Notes: a model not told the origin generated them from the letters alone. A stretch of 64,000 nucleotides of DNA from Sphingomonas sp. GM_Shp_1 (GCF_026540895.1 NZ_JALNUR010000006.1:83909-147908), one strand, 5' to 3'. Positions 1 to 9,146 are shown, counted from the first letter of the stretch. Numbers and translations are program-made.

Positions 1-78
1 CCGGATCTGATCGACCGCGACTGTGTAGCGATGCCCAGGCACCGGTGAAAGTATCTTTTCTGCACAAGGGATCAGCGG

Positions 79-94
79 TTGACGTTTACGTCAA
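79..94. promoter_or_regulatory. Perfect palindrome upstream of tesB (candidate MerR/LiuR-type box)
   Basis: TTGACG and CGTCAA form perfect 6-bp inverted arms around a TTTA centre, ending 19 nt before the ATG of the thioesterase gene. From memory, this resembles the ACGT-centred palindromes bound by LiuR-type MerR regulators at branched-chain amino acid and fatty acid catabolism promoters. The left arm also resembles a -35 element. The family assignment is inference; the palindrome itself is seen. Confidence 0.5.
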
Positions 95-113
95 GGATAA
101 CCATCACCAAGCC

Positions 114-1013
114 ATGGATCATCGACCACCCCCTTCCCCCGAAATCATGGCCCAGGGCCTTGTCGCGCTGCTGGATGTCGAGGAGATCGACACCGACCTC
201 TATCGCGGCGCGCGGCGCCCCGGCGGCGAGGGGCGGGTCTTCGGCGGACAAGTGATCGCACAGGCGCTCCAGGCCGCGCAACGCTCGACCGAGGCGCCGC
301 GCACCGCCCATTCGCTCCACGCCTATTTCATGCGGCCGGGCGACGAACGTTATCCGATCGTCTACCGCGTCGAGCGCGATTTCGAGGGGCGCAGCTTCGC
401 GACCCGGCGGGTGATCGCGATGCAGAAGGGCAAGCCGATCCTCAACCTGGCCTGCTCGTTCCAGACGCCGGAGGAAGGGCTGCATCATCAGGACGCGATG
501 CCCGACGTCCCCGCGCCCGATACGCTGACGCCCGAACGGGAGTTGCTGGCAGCGCTGGGCGACCAGATCCCCGCGCCGCTCCGCGCCTTTCTCTCGCGTC
601 CCCGCCCGATCGAACTGCGCCCCGTCGATCCCCGGCAGTTGCTCAAGCCCGAGCCGCGCGCGCCGTCCCAGTCGATCTGGTTCCGCCTCGTCGCGCCGGT
701 CGGGGACGATCCCGCCCTGCACCGCGCGATCCTGGCCTATGCCAGCGATTTCGCGCTGCTCGGCACCTCGACCCTGCCGCACGCGGTCCACTGGCTGATC
801 GACGATATGCAGACGGCCAGCCTCGACCACGCCCTGTGGCTGCACGAGCCCTTCCGGGCGGACGAATGGCTGCTCTACACGACCGACAGCCCCTGGGCGG
901 GCCATGCGCGCGGGTTCAACCGGGGCCGCATCTTCACCAGCGACGGACGGCTGGTCGCCAGCGTCGCGCAGGAAGGGCTGATCCGCCTGCGCACGCCCAA
1001 GGCCAGCGATTAA
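114..1013 (+). CDS. tesB: Acyl-CoA thioesterase II
   Basis: This 299-residue protein is a double hot-dog thioesterase that hydrolyses acyl-CoA to free fatty acid and CoA in the cytoplasm. The length matches E. coli TesB (about 286). The catalytic triad can be placed as Asp212 (ASDFALLGT), Ser236 (ASLDH, a Thr in E. coli) and Gln286 (SVAQEG), with the same 24 and 50 residue spacings as E. coli Asp204/Thr228/Gln278. The frame is open back to position 45, but the ATG at 114 is preferred because the earlier stretch carries a promoter-like palindrome and does not look like TesB. No strong ribosome site is visible. The stop codon overlaps the stop of the convergent MCP-like gene inside a shared TTAA. 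Confidence 0.93.
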   Translation: MDHRPPPSPEIMAQGLVALLDVEEIDTDLYRGARRPGGEGRVFGGQVIAQALQAAQRSTEAPRTAHSLHAYFMRPGDERYPIVYRVERDFEGRSFATRRVIAMQKGKPILNLACSFQTPEEGLHHQDAMPDVPAPDTLTPERELLAALGDQIPAPLRAFLSRPRPIELRPVDPRQLLKPEPRAPSQSIWFRLVAPVGDDPALHRAILAYASDFALLGTSTLPHAVHWLIDDMQTASLDHALWLHEPFRADEWLLYTTDSPWAGHARGFNRGRIFTSDGRLVASVAQEGLIRLRTPKASD

Positions 1014-2065
1014 CGGCGCAGCATCTCGCGGACCGACTGGGTGGCGCTGCGGGTATCCTCGGCCAGTTTCTTGACTTCGGCGGCGACGATGCCGAAGCCG
1101 CGCCCGGCGGGGCCCGCCCTTGCCGCCTCGATGCTCGCATTCAGGGCCAGCATGTTGGTCTGTCCGGCGATGGCGGCGATACGGTCGACGAGGCCCTCCA
1201 TGTCGCGAAGCATGGTTTCCAAAGCGGTCTGGCGATCCTCGGCCATCAGGCGAAACCGCTCCGCCTGATCCAGCCGCTCGCCCGCCTCCGCCTCCAGCCG
1301 GACCCGGTCCGTCATGTCGGTGGCGAACTTCACGATCTTGTACGGCACGCCCTCGGCGTCGAGGATCGGGGTGTAGGTGGCCTGAAGCCAGAGGGCCATC
1401 CCGTCGGCGCGCCGCCGCTCGAACCGCCCGGCGATGAACCGCCCCGCCGCCAGATCGGCCCAGAAGCGGGCATAGGCAGGCGACCGGACATGATCGGCAC
1501 TGCAAAAGCGGCTGTGATGCACCCCGACCGTCGCCGCGCGCGAATAGCCGATCAACGACAGGAAGATGTCGTTCGCGGCCAGCACATGGCCCTTCAGGTC
1601 GAATTCCACCACCGCCTGCGACAGGTCGATGGCGGCGAGTTTGCCATGCGCCTCCCCATCGGTCAGGCAGCGCCCGGTGATATCGGTCGCGATCATCAGG
1701 ACCTGGGTGACGGTCCCGTCCGCATCCAGGACGGGCAGATAGCGCGCCTCCAGCCAGATCGACCGCCCCTGCCGTCCCACCCGGCGATAGACCCCGCTAT
1801 GGGGCACACCCCGACGCACATCCGACCAGATTTGTTCATGATCCGCCGACCTGGCGATATCGGGCTGACACAGCATCGCATGCGACCGCCCCACCAATTC
1901 GGTAGCGGTATGACCGAAGACGTGAAGGAAATTGTCATTGGCCCATTGGATGACGCCATCCGTATCGAACACCACCAGCAGATGCGCCCGATCGATCGAC
2001 CGGAACATCATGTCCTCCCGCTGCCAAATCTGGCCGACCTTCGCGGGGAAAAGTTCGATACCCAT
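1010..2065 (-). CDS. Soluble PAS-PAS chemoreceptor-like protein with a short MCP signalling tip
   Basis: The 351-residue protein has two PAS domains (about residues 20-130 and 145-255) followed by a helix and an MCP hairpin tip ([18 protein letters not shown], then [14 protein letters not shown]). It has no signal peptide, transmembrane segment or HAMP domain, so it should be a cytoplasmic sensor, perhaps of redox state or a small ligand. The signalling module is unusually short: about 50 residues before the tip and about 25 after it, and the usual methylation helices appear to be missing. It may act through CheW/CheA or be a non-chemotactic scaffold. No che genes are in the window. It is divergent from the TetR gene and convergent with tesB. 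Confidence 0.85.
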   Translation of the reverse strand: MGIELFPAKVGQIWQREDMMFRSIDRAHLLVVFDTDGVIQWANDNFLHVFGHTATELVGRSHAMLCQPDIARSADHEQIWSDVRRGVPHSGVYRRVGRQGRSIWLEARYLPVLDADGTVTQVLMIATDITGRCLTDGEAHGKLAAIDLSQAVVEFDLKGHVLAANDIFLSLIGYSRAATVGVHHSRFCSADHVRSPAYARFWADLAAGRFIAGRFERRRADGMALWLQATYTPILDAEGVPYKIVKFATDMTDRVRLEAEAGERLDQAERFRLMAEDRQTALETMLRDMEGLVDRIAAIAGQTNMLALNASIEAARAGPAGRGFGIVAAEVKKLAEDTRSATQSVREMLRR

Positions 2066-2302
2066 GGGCCTACATTGCCCAAGATGACCTAAACCTCTGT
2101 TAATATTTCGTTGCCGATGCGATATGATCTAAATTAGGCCCAAGCCGTTTCGGCCATACCCGATTTCGGATTTGACAGGGTAGAACCGCCACCCGATCCT
2201 CGATTCCGCAAAAAGCGATGACCGGCGTCGCTTTTCGCGATAGGAATATCGGTCCGACGCGGATCGACGGTCCGACGGGCGAGTATCGAGAGGGTGACGG
2301 CA

Positions 2303-3544
2303 ATGGCGGCAACGTCCGTCGAGGAAGAACAGAGTACCGAACGCTATCGACAGAAGCGTGACGCCATCCTGGCGGCGGCGGCCCAGGCGATCAACGAACA
2401 ATCGGCCAAGGGCATGACCTTCGCCGATGTGGCGCAGCGCGTCGGGTTGAACACCACCAGCGTCACCTATTATTTCCGTCGCAAGGACGAACTGGCGGCG
2501 GCGGCGTTCGAGCATACGCTGGATCGGCTGCTGGAGATGCTGGCGCTCGCCGCCGAGGCACCCACGCCACAGGCCCGCGTCGCGCGCTATCTGTCGATCA
2601 ACATGGCCCGGCTCGCCCGGATCGAGCGGGGCGAGGAAGCGCCCTTCGCCGTCCTGTCCGATCTGAGGGCCATGGAGGAGCCGATCCGCGGTCGCCTGAT
2701 GGCCGGGTGGCAGAAGGTGTTCCGCGCCACGCGCAGCCTATGGGGTCCCGCCCCCAGCCGCGCGCATACCGACCTGCACGGCGCGCGGGCGCATGTCCTA
2801 CTGGAAAATACCTTCTGGCTGCCGATCTGGCTGGTCCGCTACGAACTGGACCAGTTTCCCCGCGTCGAGGAACGGCTGCTCGACGTGTTGACCCATGGCA
2901 TCGCGGCGGGGGGATCGACCTGGTCCCCCGCCATGCTCGACCTGGACGCGCGGATGGCGCAGCGGACCGAGCCGGGGCGCGAGGCGTTTCTGCTGGCCGC
3001 GACCCGGCTGATTAACCAGCTCGGCTATCGCGGGGCCAGCGTGCAGCGGATCGCCAGCGAGCTGAACGTCACCAAGGGCAGCTTCTACCACCATCTCGAC
3101 GCCAAGGACGATCTGGTCGCCGCATGTTACCGCCGCAGCTTCGACACGATCACCGCCGCGCAGCAACTGGCCGATGCGGCCGGGGGCAGCCATTGGCACC
3201 GGCTGTCCAGCGCGATCGCGACCCTGCTGGACGTCCAGTTCGCCGAGCGCGGGCCGCTTCTCCGCACCACCGCGCTGGCCAGCCTGCCGGGCGACGTGCG
3301 CGCGCAGATGGTCGAGCGGTCCAACGGGATCGCGCGGCGCTATGCGGGCACGATCATGGATGGCGTGGCGGAAGGATCGATGCGCGCGGTCGATGCGCTG
3401 ATCGCGGCGCAGGCGCTGATGGCGATCCAGAATGCGGCCTTCGACATGCGCAAATGGGCGGGCACGATGGAGCGCCCCCACGCCATCGCGCTCTATGCCT
3501 CGACCATTCTTTACGGGATGTTCGACGACCGTTTCCTGGACTAG
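2303..3544 (+). CDS. Tandem (double) TetR/AcrR-family transcriptional regulator
   Basis: This 413-residue protein is about twice the usual TetR length because it holds two complete TetR units. The first helix-turn-helix is near residues 38-62 (FADVAQRVGLNTTSVTYYF) and the second near 243-270 (VQRIASELNVTKGSFYHHL), each followed by an all-helical ligand-domain-like segment. The second recognition region, GSFYHHL, is the more canonical. The ATG at 2303 is chosen over a GTG at 2294 because GAGAGG lies 9 nt upstream of it. Such a protein could act as an intramolecular pseudodimer on DNA. The target and ligand are unknown, and no neighbouring pump or lipid operon lies beside it except the divergent MCP-like gene. 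Confidence 0.88.
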   Translation: MAATSVEEEQSTERYRQKRDAILAAAAQAINEQSAKGMTFADVAQRVGLNTTSVTYYFRRKDELAAAAFEHTLDRLLEMLALAAEAPTPQARVARYLSINMARLARIERGEEAPFAVLSDLRAMEEPIRGRLMAGWQKVFRATRSLWGPAPSRAHTDLHGARAHVLLENTFWLPIWLVRYELDQFPRVEERLLDVLTHGIAAGGSTWSPAMLDLDARMAQRTEPGREAFLLAATRLINQLGYRGASVQRIASELNVTKGSFYHHLDAKDDLVAACYRRSFDTITAAQQLADAAGGSHWHRLSSAIATLLDVQFAERGPLLRTTALASLPGDVRAQMVERSNGIARRYAGTIMDGVAEGSMRAVDALIAAQALMAIQNAAFDMRKWAGTMERPHAIALYASTILYGMFDDRFLD

Positions 3545-3925
3545 CTCCTGCGGCATTCATGCCACTCCTTCTTCCCTCTCCCCTGGACAGGGGAGAGGGA
3601 AGAAGGAGCTTGCCAGCCTGCTGGCTAGCGCAGCTTGGGTGAGGGGTTGAGCGAGCCAAAGGCTCGCGCGCTCGCTTGCGCAAGCGCAGCACCCCTCACC
3701 CAGCTCCGACTAGGCCTTTGCTTCGCAAAGACCAAGTCTGCGCAACCCTCTCCCCTCTATGAGGGGCGAGGGAAAGTAAGGGCATATTGGAATGTCGATC
3801 CGGCCTGGGGCGCACAATTTGCAACAATTGCGGCTGTCGCCCGACATGATCGGGCGACAGCCCTGGGCGAGAAGGGCCATCGATCGGAGGGGATTTTCCG
3901 CTCCGCCGCAAAGGACCCGAAACCC
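3545..3925. repeat. Intergenic region with a paired inverted repeat element
   Basis: This 381-nt gap holds no gene. Positions 3565-3584 and 3589-3608 form a perfect 20-bp inverted repeat with a 4-nt loop. A second, inverted copy of the same element ends at 3772. Both copies read, in their own direction, from a CCCTC-rich hairpin through a variable stem to GGGTGAGGGG (plus strand about 3637-3646, its complement about 3692-3703). The spacer between them has further small hairpins. The rest, 3773-3925, shows only the leader of the EF-hand gene. It resembles REP/BIME-type palindromic units and may end transcription or stabilise mRNA. Confidence 0.75.
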
Positions 3926-4417
3926 ATGCGAAAGACCCTGATCGGCCTTTCCCTCGCCACCCTGCTGACCGCCACCGCCGCGCAGGCCCAGACCTCGGCC
4001 CCCCCTCCCCCGCCGCCCGGCCGGATGGGTGGTGCGATGATGGGGATGCAGCCCGATGCCTCGGGCAACATCACCCGCGCCGCCGCCATCGCCGCTGCCG
4101 ACCAGCGCTTCGCCGCGATGGACGCCAATCACGACGGCACCGTGACCCCGGACGAAATGCGCGCCTATCGCGAGCAGCGCCGTACCGAGTGGCAACAGCG
4201 TCGCCAGGGCGGCGGTGACCGCCCCGGCCGTCGCGCCCCGCAACCCATCACCGCCGACGCCTTCCGCGCCCGTGCCGTGGCGATGTTCGACCGTCTCGAC
4301 ACCAATCATGACGGCAAGATCGACGCGGCCGAGCGCGCCGCCGCCCCCCGGTTCAGTGGCCGCCGCCATGGCGGCATGGCCCCCGGAGCTCAGCCTGCCC
4401 CCCAGCAGGACGACTGA
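3926..4417 (+). CDS. Secreted EF-hand calcium-binding protein
   Basis: The 163-residue product starts with a signal peptide (MRKTLIGLSLATLLTATAAQAQ) and continues with a Pro-rich and Met/Gly-rich linker. Two canonical 12-residue EF-hand loops follow, DANHDGTVTPDE and DTNHDGKIDAAE, both with Asp at positions 1, 3 or 5 and Glu at 12, so calcium binding is likely. Between them lies an Arg/Gln/Gly-rich stretch. The location should be the periplasm or cell surface. The frame is open upstream to 3635, but that part is repeat DNA; the signal peptide and the AAAGGA at about 3910 fix the start at 3926. This is a common sphingomonad type of small EF-hand protein with no known specific role. Confidence 0.85.
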   Translation: MRKTLIGLSLATLLTATAAQAQTSAPPPPPPGRMGGAMMGMQPDASGNITRAAAIAAADQRFAAMDANHDGTVTPDEMRAYREQRRTEWQQRRQGGGDRPGRRAPQPITADAFRARAVAMFDRLDTNHDGKIDAAERAAAPRFSGRRHGGMAPGAQPAPQQDD

Positions 4418-4425
4418 GCCGTCGG

Positions 4426-4459
4426 GCGGGGCGACCGATCCCCCCATCGGTCGCCCCGC
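4426..4459 (+). terminator. Strong hairpin after the EF-hand gene
   Basis: A perfect 14-bp stem (GCGGGGCGACCGAT and its complement) with a six-C loop begins 8 nt after the EF-hand stop codon. There is no real T tract after it, so it may be a weak intrinsic terminator or an mRNA 3-prime stabiliser. It separates the EF-hand gene from the two-component genes. Confidence 0.7.
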
Positions 4460-4495
4460 TTGCGAGCCGCGCTTGCCATGCTAGACCCCTCCCCC

Positions 4496-5215
4496 ATGTC
4501 CGACACGCCGCACCTGCTGCTCGTCGATGACGAGCGTTCCATCCGCGAGCCGCTCGCCGTCTATCTGACCAAACAGGGGTTCCGCGTGACCCAGGCGGGC
4601 GATGCCGCCTCGGCGCGCACCCGGCTGGCGGCCTATGCCATCGACCTGGTCATCCTCGACATCATGATGCCGGGCGAGGACGGGCTATCGCTGTGCCGCC
4701 ATATCGCGGCGACCAGCGAGGTGCCGGTCATCCTGCTGACCGCTCGTGCGGAGGAGACGGACCGGATCGTCGGGCTGGAGATGGGCGCGGACGATTATGT
4801 CGTGAAGCCCTTCTCCCCGCGCGAACTGGCGACCCGGGCCAAGGTCGTGCTCCGCCGGACCCAGGCGGGCGGCGCGCGGCTCCATGCGCCGGACAGCGGC
4901 TCCTACGCCTTTGCGGGCTGGGTGCTGAAATCGGGCGAGCGGTCGCTGGTCGATCGCGAGGGCGTGTCGGTGATGCTGTCGACCGGCGAATATAATCTGC
5001 TGCTCGCGCTGGTCAGCCGTCCGCGCCAGGTGCTGACCCGCGACCAGCTGCTCGACCTGACCCAGGGGCGCGAGGCCGCCGCCTTCGACCGAGCGATCGA
5101 CAATCAGGTCAGCCGCCTGCGCCGCAAGATCGAGGCGGACCCCAAATCGCCCGAGATCATCAAGACGGTCTGGGGCGGCGGCTATACGCTGGCCGCCGAA
5201 GTGACGCGCCTGTGA
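4496..5215 (+). CDS. OmpR-family response regulator
   Basis: The 239-residue protein has an N-terminal receiver domain with acidic pocket Asp11/Asp12, phosphoacceptor Asp55 (LVILDIMMPGEDG), the Thr of LLTARAE and the Lys of VVKPF, followed by an OmpR/PhoB winged helix (about residues 130-235, ending IKTVWGGGYTLA). It should be phosphorylated by the next gene product, whose start codon overlaps its stop by 4 nt (GTGA). The start is uncertain: ATG at 4496 gives the usual N-terminus MSDTPHLLLVDDE, while ATG at 4478 would add six residues, and neither has a clear ribosome site. Target genes are unknown. Confidence 0.93.
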   Translation: MSDTPHLLLVDDERSIREPLAVYLTKQGFRVTQAGDAASARTRLAAYAIDLVILDIMMPGEDGLSLCRHIAATSEVPVILLTARAEETDRIVGLEMGADDYVVKPFSPRELATRAKVVLRRTQAGGARLHAPDSGSYAFAGWVLKSGERSLVDREGVSVMLSTGEYNLLLALVSRPRQVLTRDQLLDLTQGREAAAFDRAIDNQVSRLRRKIEADPKSPEIIKTVWGGGYTLAAEVTRL

Positions 5216-6546
5216 GACTCCGCTTCTGGCCGCGTCGGCTGGCGGCGCAGATGGCGCTGCTGCTCGCCATCGCGCTGTTCGTGGCACAGGCAATCAACTT
5301 CGCGCTGCTGTTGCACGAGCGGCGAACGTTGCTGCTGGAACAGACATCGGGGCCCGCCATTGCGCGGCTGACCGACGCGATCGACCGCGCCGCCAATGGC
5401 CGCCCGCCCGCCCCCGATCGCGGCCGGGTGCGTATGTCGCTCTACAATCCGATCCGCCCCGACCTGCCGCGCGTGCCCGCGGTGGAGGCGCTGGTGCGCG
5501 AGGGGCTGGTCGAATCGGGGCATCCGGTGCTGCGCGTCGTCACCGGCATCCGCCCGTTCCGCCCGGAGGATTTCGATTGGGCCCGCCGCCGTGTCGACCG
5601 GCGCCGTCCCCCGGCGCAGGAATTGCTGATCGCCGTCGAGCGAAAGACCGGCGGCTGGCTGGTCACGCGCTCCTTCTGGCCCAATGACGGGATGTTCCTG
5701 GTCTGGCGGCTGATCGCGCAGACATTGATCCTGTACGGCGTCATCCTGCTGCCCGTACTGTGGATCGGACGGCGCATATCGCGCCCCTTGCGCGACCTGA
5801 CCCGCGCCGCCGAACGTTTCGACCCGCGCGAGCCCGGCGAGCCCATTCCCGAACAGGGGCCGCTCGACGTCTCCGGCCTGATCGCGGCGTTCAACGCGCT
5901 GCGGCTGCGGATCGGGGCGATGCTGGAGGAAAAGGATCGGATGCTCGGCGCGATCGGTCACGACCTTCGGACGCCACTGGCGGCGCTTCGGGTGCGCATC
6001 GAGTCGGTCGAGGACGAGCAGGACCGGCTGCGCATGGCGGACACCATCGCCGAGATGAACAAGACGCTGGAGGACATACTTTCGCTCGCCCGTGCGGGGC
6101 GACCGAGCGAAGCGGAGACCGATGTCGACCTGAACGCGCTGGTCGATGCGGTCGTCGCCGATTTCCTCGACCTGGGACAGGATGTGACCTTCGAGGAAGG
6201 CGGGCGGCTCCGGCTGAAGCTGCGCCCCACGCTGATGCGGCGCGCGGTGCGCAACCTGATCGAGAATGCGGTCAAATATGGCCATTCCGCCGATGTGCGC
6301 ATCGATGCGCAGGCCGATCATGTCGCGATCATCGTCGCCGACCGAGGCCCCGGCATCGCCGCCGATCAGTTGGAGGCGGTGTTCGATCCCTTCATCCGCC
6401 TGGAAAGCTCGCGCAACCGGGATACGGGCGGCATCGGACTGGGCCTGGCGCTGGCCCGTTCGATCGTGCGCGAGGCGGGCGGGGATATCCGCCTCTCCAA
6501 CCAGCCCGAAGGAGGGTTGGCCGCAACGATCACGCTGCCGAGATAA
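5212..6546 (+). CDS. EnvZ-type sensor histidine kinase
   Basis: The 444-residue kinase has a first transmembrane helix at about residues 12-35, a periplasmic domain of about 130 residues rich in Arg and Pro, a second helix at about 165-185, a HAMP segment, an H-box with His250 (IGHDLRTPLAALR), and an HATPase domain with N box (NLIENAVKYG), G1 (DRGPGI) and G2 (GGIGLGLAL) boxes. It begins with GTG overlapping the response regulator stop, so the pair is translationally coupled. The arrangement and HAMP-H-box resemble EnvZ/OmpR-class systems. The stimulus cannot be read from the sequence. Confidence 0.93.
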   Translation: MRLRFWPRRLAAQMALLLAIALFVAQAINFALLLHERRTLLLEQTSGPAIARLTDAIDRAANGRPPAPDRGRVRMSLYNPIRPDLPRVPAVEALVREGLVESGHPVLRVVTGIRPFRPEDFDWARRRVDRRRPPAQELLIAVERKTGGWLVTRSFWPNDGMFLVWRLIAQTLILYGVILLPVLWIGRRISRPLRDLTRAAERFDPREPGEPIPEQGPLDVSGLIAAFNALRLRIGAMLEEKDRMLGAIGHDLRTPLAALRVRIESVEDEQDRLRMADTIAEMNKTLEDILSLARAGRPSEAETDVDLNALVDAVVADFLDLGQDVTFEEGGRLRLKLRPTLMRRAVRNLIENAVKYGHSADVRIDAQADHVAIIVADRGPGIAADQLEAVFDPFIRLESSRNRDTGGIGLGLALARSIVREAGGDIRLSNQPEGGLAATITLPR

Positions 6547-6569
6547 TCCTTCCCGGCACGGGGAGGATT
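6545..6569. terminator. Bidirectional hairpin between convergent kinase and permease genes
   Basis: AATCCTTCCC and GGGGAGGATT form a 10-bp stem with one G-T pair around a GGCAC loop, lying between two convergent stop codons. The core also matches one half of the CCTCCCC/GGGGAGG intergenic repeats found elsewhere in the window. Confidence 0.6.
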
Positions 6570-6573
6570 GGGC

Positions 6574-8055
6574 TCAGGCGTCCTTGGCCACCCTCAGCAT
6601 CGCCAGTGCCGCCAGTCCCATCACCCCCGCCGCGATCGCCATCGCCCAAACCAGATCGCCGGGGAAGAAATGGCCGACCACCGCCCCCATGATCGACGAC
6701 ACGATCAGTTGCGGCAGCACGATGAAGATGTTGAACAACCCCATGTAAATGCCCAACTTCTCCGCCGGGAGCGCCGCCGACAGGATCGCATAGGGCATGG
6801 TCAGGATCGACGCCCAGGCGACGCCGACGAACACCATCGCCCCCAATAGCCACCAGGCGTCCCGGATCACCAGGAACGACGCGAACCCCGCCGCGCCGCA
6901 CAGCAGGCCGACGACATGCGTGTTCCGCCGCCCGATCGCCCGCGCCAGCCATGGCAGCGCAAAGGCCCAAAGTGTCGCCACGCCGCTATAGACCGCGAAC
7001 AGCACGCCGACCCAATTGGCCCCCTCGTTGAAGGCCGCGCTGGAGGCGTCGGTGGTGTGGAAGACCCGCGCCGCAACGATCGGCGTGGTGTAGATCCACA
7101 TGATGAACAGCGCCGACCAAGTGAAGAACTGGACCAGCGCCAGCCGCTTCATCGTCGCGGGCATCGCCGCCAGATCGGCCAGGATCTGGCTGAGCGCATT
7201 GGCCCCTCGCCCGCCCCGCACCAGCGCCGCGCTGACGATCCGCGCCAGACCGAAGGCGATCAATCCACCGCCCAGCAGATAGACCGGCTTGTCGAGCCCC
7301 AGCAGCCCCACGCCCGCGACGACCAGCACGCCTGCGACGATCCAGAGCGGCGCGGTGCCGATCCGGTCGGACGGCACGGCATCGCTATGCACCACCCGCC
7401 CCTCGTCGCTCTCGGCAAAGGCCGCGATCTGCTCGGGCGAATATTCGCGGGTGGTCAGCACGGTCCAGAGCACCGCGCCGAACAGGGCGGCCGCCCCGAT
7501 ATAGAAGCCATAGCGCACCGATGGCGGCACCTCGCCCGGCCCGGCGACATTGGCGACATGGAAGACATCGGTCAGCACCATCGGCGCGAGCGACCCCAGC
7601 ACCGCGCCCGCCCCGATGAACCCGGTCTGGAAGGCATAGCCCGCCGTCCGCTGGCGGCTGGGGAGCATGTCGCCCACAAAGGCGCGGAACGGCTCCATCG
7701 ACACGTTGAGCGAGGCGTCGAGCAGCCAGAGCAGCATCGCGGCGCCCAGCAGCCCGCCCGCATTGGGCATCCCCACCAACGCCAGCGTCGCCAGCACCGC
7801 GCCCGCCAGGAAATAGGGCCGCCGCCGCCCGAACCGGCCCCAGGTCCGGTCGCTATAATGGCCGATCACCGGCTGGACGAGCAGCCCGGTCAGCGGTGCC
7901 GCGATCCACAGGAACGCCAGGTCCTTCTCGGCGGTGCCCAGCGACTGGAAGATGCGGCTGATATTGGCGTTTTGCAGGGCAAAGCCGATCTGAATCCCGA
8001 AAAAGCCGAACGAGGTGTTCCACAGCCCCCAAAAGCCCTGACGCGGCTTCTCCAT
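6574..8055 (-). CDS. MFS sugar permease, SLC45/GPH-like (probable maltose/maltodextrin transporter)
   Basis: This 493-residue polytopic protein has about 12 hydrophobic segments. It carries the MFS loop motif in the form GHYSDRTWGRFGRRRPYFLAGA, typical of the SLC45 sucrose/maltose-type and GPH sugar symporters. It should import maltose or short glucans across the inner membrane. The ATG at 8055 is chosen over TTG at 8067 because GGGAG lies 5 nt upstream of it. It is the second gene of an operon behind the LacI regulator (32-nt gap), opposite the TonB receptor and amylase operon. That context gives the substrate; the fold alone would not. Confidence 0.85.
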   Translation of the reverse strand: MEKPRQGFWGLWNTSFGFFGIQIGFALQNANISRIFQSLGTAEKDLAFLWIAAPLTGLLVQPVIGHYSDRTWGRFGRRRPYFLAGAVLATLALVGMPNAGGLLGAAMLLWLLDASLNVSMEPFRAFVGDMLPSRQRTAGYAFQTGFIGAGAVLGSLAPMVLTDVFHVANVAGPGEVPPSVRYGFYIGAAALFGAVLWTVLTTREYSPEQIAAFAESDEGRVVHSDAVPSDRIGTAPLWIVAGVLVVAGVGLLGLDKPVYLLGGGLIAFGLARIVSAALVRGGRGANALSQILADLAAMPATMKRLALVQFFTWSALFIMWIYTTPIVAARVFHTTDASSAAFNEGANWVGVLFAVYSGVATLWAFALPWLARAIGRRNTHVVGLLCGAAGFASFLVIRDAWWLLGAMVFVGVAWASILTMPYAILSAALPAEKLGIYMGLFNIFIVLPQLIVSSIMGAVVGHFFPGDLVWAMAIAAGVMGLAALAMLRVAKDA

Positions 8056-8087
8056 AACCTCTCCCAATATTCTGTTATCGTTGTGTT

Positions 8088-9119
8088 TTACGGCCGGATG
8101 CTAGACCCGCGCACGACCAGCGTGGCGGGCAGCAGGGTCGGCGTCCGGGGCTTGCCCGAAATCTCGGCAAGCAGCGCGCGGACGAGCAGCCGCCCCGCCG
8201 CCGCCGCATCCTGCACCACCGTGCTGAGCGGCGGATGCGCGAAGCTGGCCGCCGGAATATCGTCGAACCCGACCAGCGAGACATCGTCGGGCACCCGCAA
8301 TCCCGCCTCGGCCAGTACGCGCATCGCCGCCAGCGCGATCAGGTCGCTCGCCGCCATGATCGCGTCGAAGGGCCGCCCCCGCGCCAGCAATTCGCGCGCG
8401 GCGCGTTCGCCCTCCTCCTCGCTGGAGATCGCCCCGACCTGAAGCGCGGGATCGCAGGGCAGGTCCGCTTCGGCCAGCGCATCGCGATAGCCTCGATAAC
8501 GGTCGTGGAATTCGGGATAATGGTCGGTCGCATCGCCCAGGAACGCGATCCGCTTGCGTCCCTGCGCGACCAGATGCCGCGTCGCCGCGAGCGCCCCCGC
8601 ATGATTGTCGCACCCGATGGTCAGCCCCGGCTGGCCCGGCGCGACCGAGCCCCAGCGCACGAAATGGGTGCCGCGCGCGACCAGTTGATCGAGCTGCTCG
8701 CGATAATCGGCATAGTCACCGTAACCGAGCAGGATCAGCCCGTCGGCACGGTGGCTGTCCTCATAATCGGCCTGCCAGTTGCTGGTCGGGTTCTGGAAAG
8801 AGACGAGCAGGTCGTATCCGACCTCCGCACAACTCTCCATGATCGAACCCAGCATGCCGAGGAAAAAGGGATTGATCAGCGTCCGCCCCGGCGAAGGATC
8901 GCGGAACAGCAGCAGCGCCAGGGTCCGGGTCTGCCCGCTGCGCAGATTGGAAGCGGCGCGGTCGACCGTATAGTTCAGCGTCTTGGCGATCGCCTCGATC
9001 CGCGCACGGGTAGCGGCGCTGACCGACGGACTTCCCCGGAGCGCACGGCTGACCGTCGGCTGCGACACGCCCGCCATTTGCGCGATATCGAACGATGTGG
9101 GCTTTCGCTGGCCGACCAA
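8088..9119 (-). CDS. LacI-family repressor of the alpha-glucan locus
   Basis: The 343-residue protein has an N-terminal LacI helix-turn-helix and hinge (TSFDIAQMAGVSQPTVSRALRG, then NYTVDRAASNLRSG) and a periplasmic-binding-like sensor domain ending in VVRGSS. It probably represses the permease and the divergent TonB receptor/amylase operon until a maltodextrin binds. The start is inferred as TTG at 9119 with AAGGAGG 11 nt upstream. A longer TTG start at 9146 would place the ribosome site inside the gene and add nine residues not typical of the family. Candidate operators lie in the divergent region 9147-9323. Confidence 0.9.
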   Translation of the reverse strand: MVGQRKPTSFDIAQMAGVSQPTVSRALRGSPSVSAATRARIEAIAKTLNYTVDRAASNLRSGQTRTLALLLFRDPSPGRTLINPFFLGMLGSIMESCAEVGYDLLVSFQNPTSNWQADYEDSHRADGLILLGYGDYADYREQLDQLVARGTHFVRWGSVAPGQPGLTIGCDNHAGALAATRHLVAQGRKRIAFLGDATDHYPEFHDRYRGYRDALAEADLPCDPALQVGAISSEEEGERAARELLARGRPFDAIMAASDLIALAAMRVLAEAGLRVPDDVSLVGFDDIPAASFAHPPLSTVVQDAAAAGRLLVRALLAEISGKPRTPTLLPATLVVRGSSIRP

Positions 9120-9146
9120 GATCAGGGCATCCTCCTTGCCCCCCAA

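Noticed and set aside
2100..2302. 70-codon minus-strand ORF in the divergent MCP-TetR gap
   Set aside because: Composition is unlike the neighbours, no ribosome site is visible, and it overlaps the TetR ribosome site.
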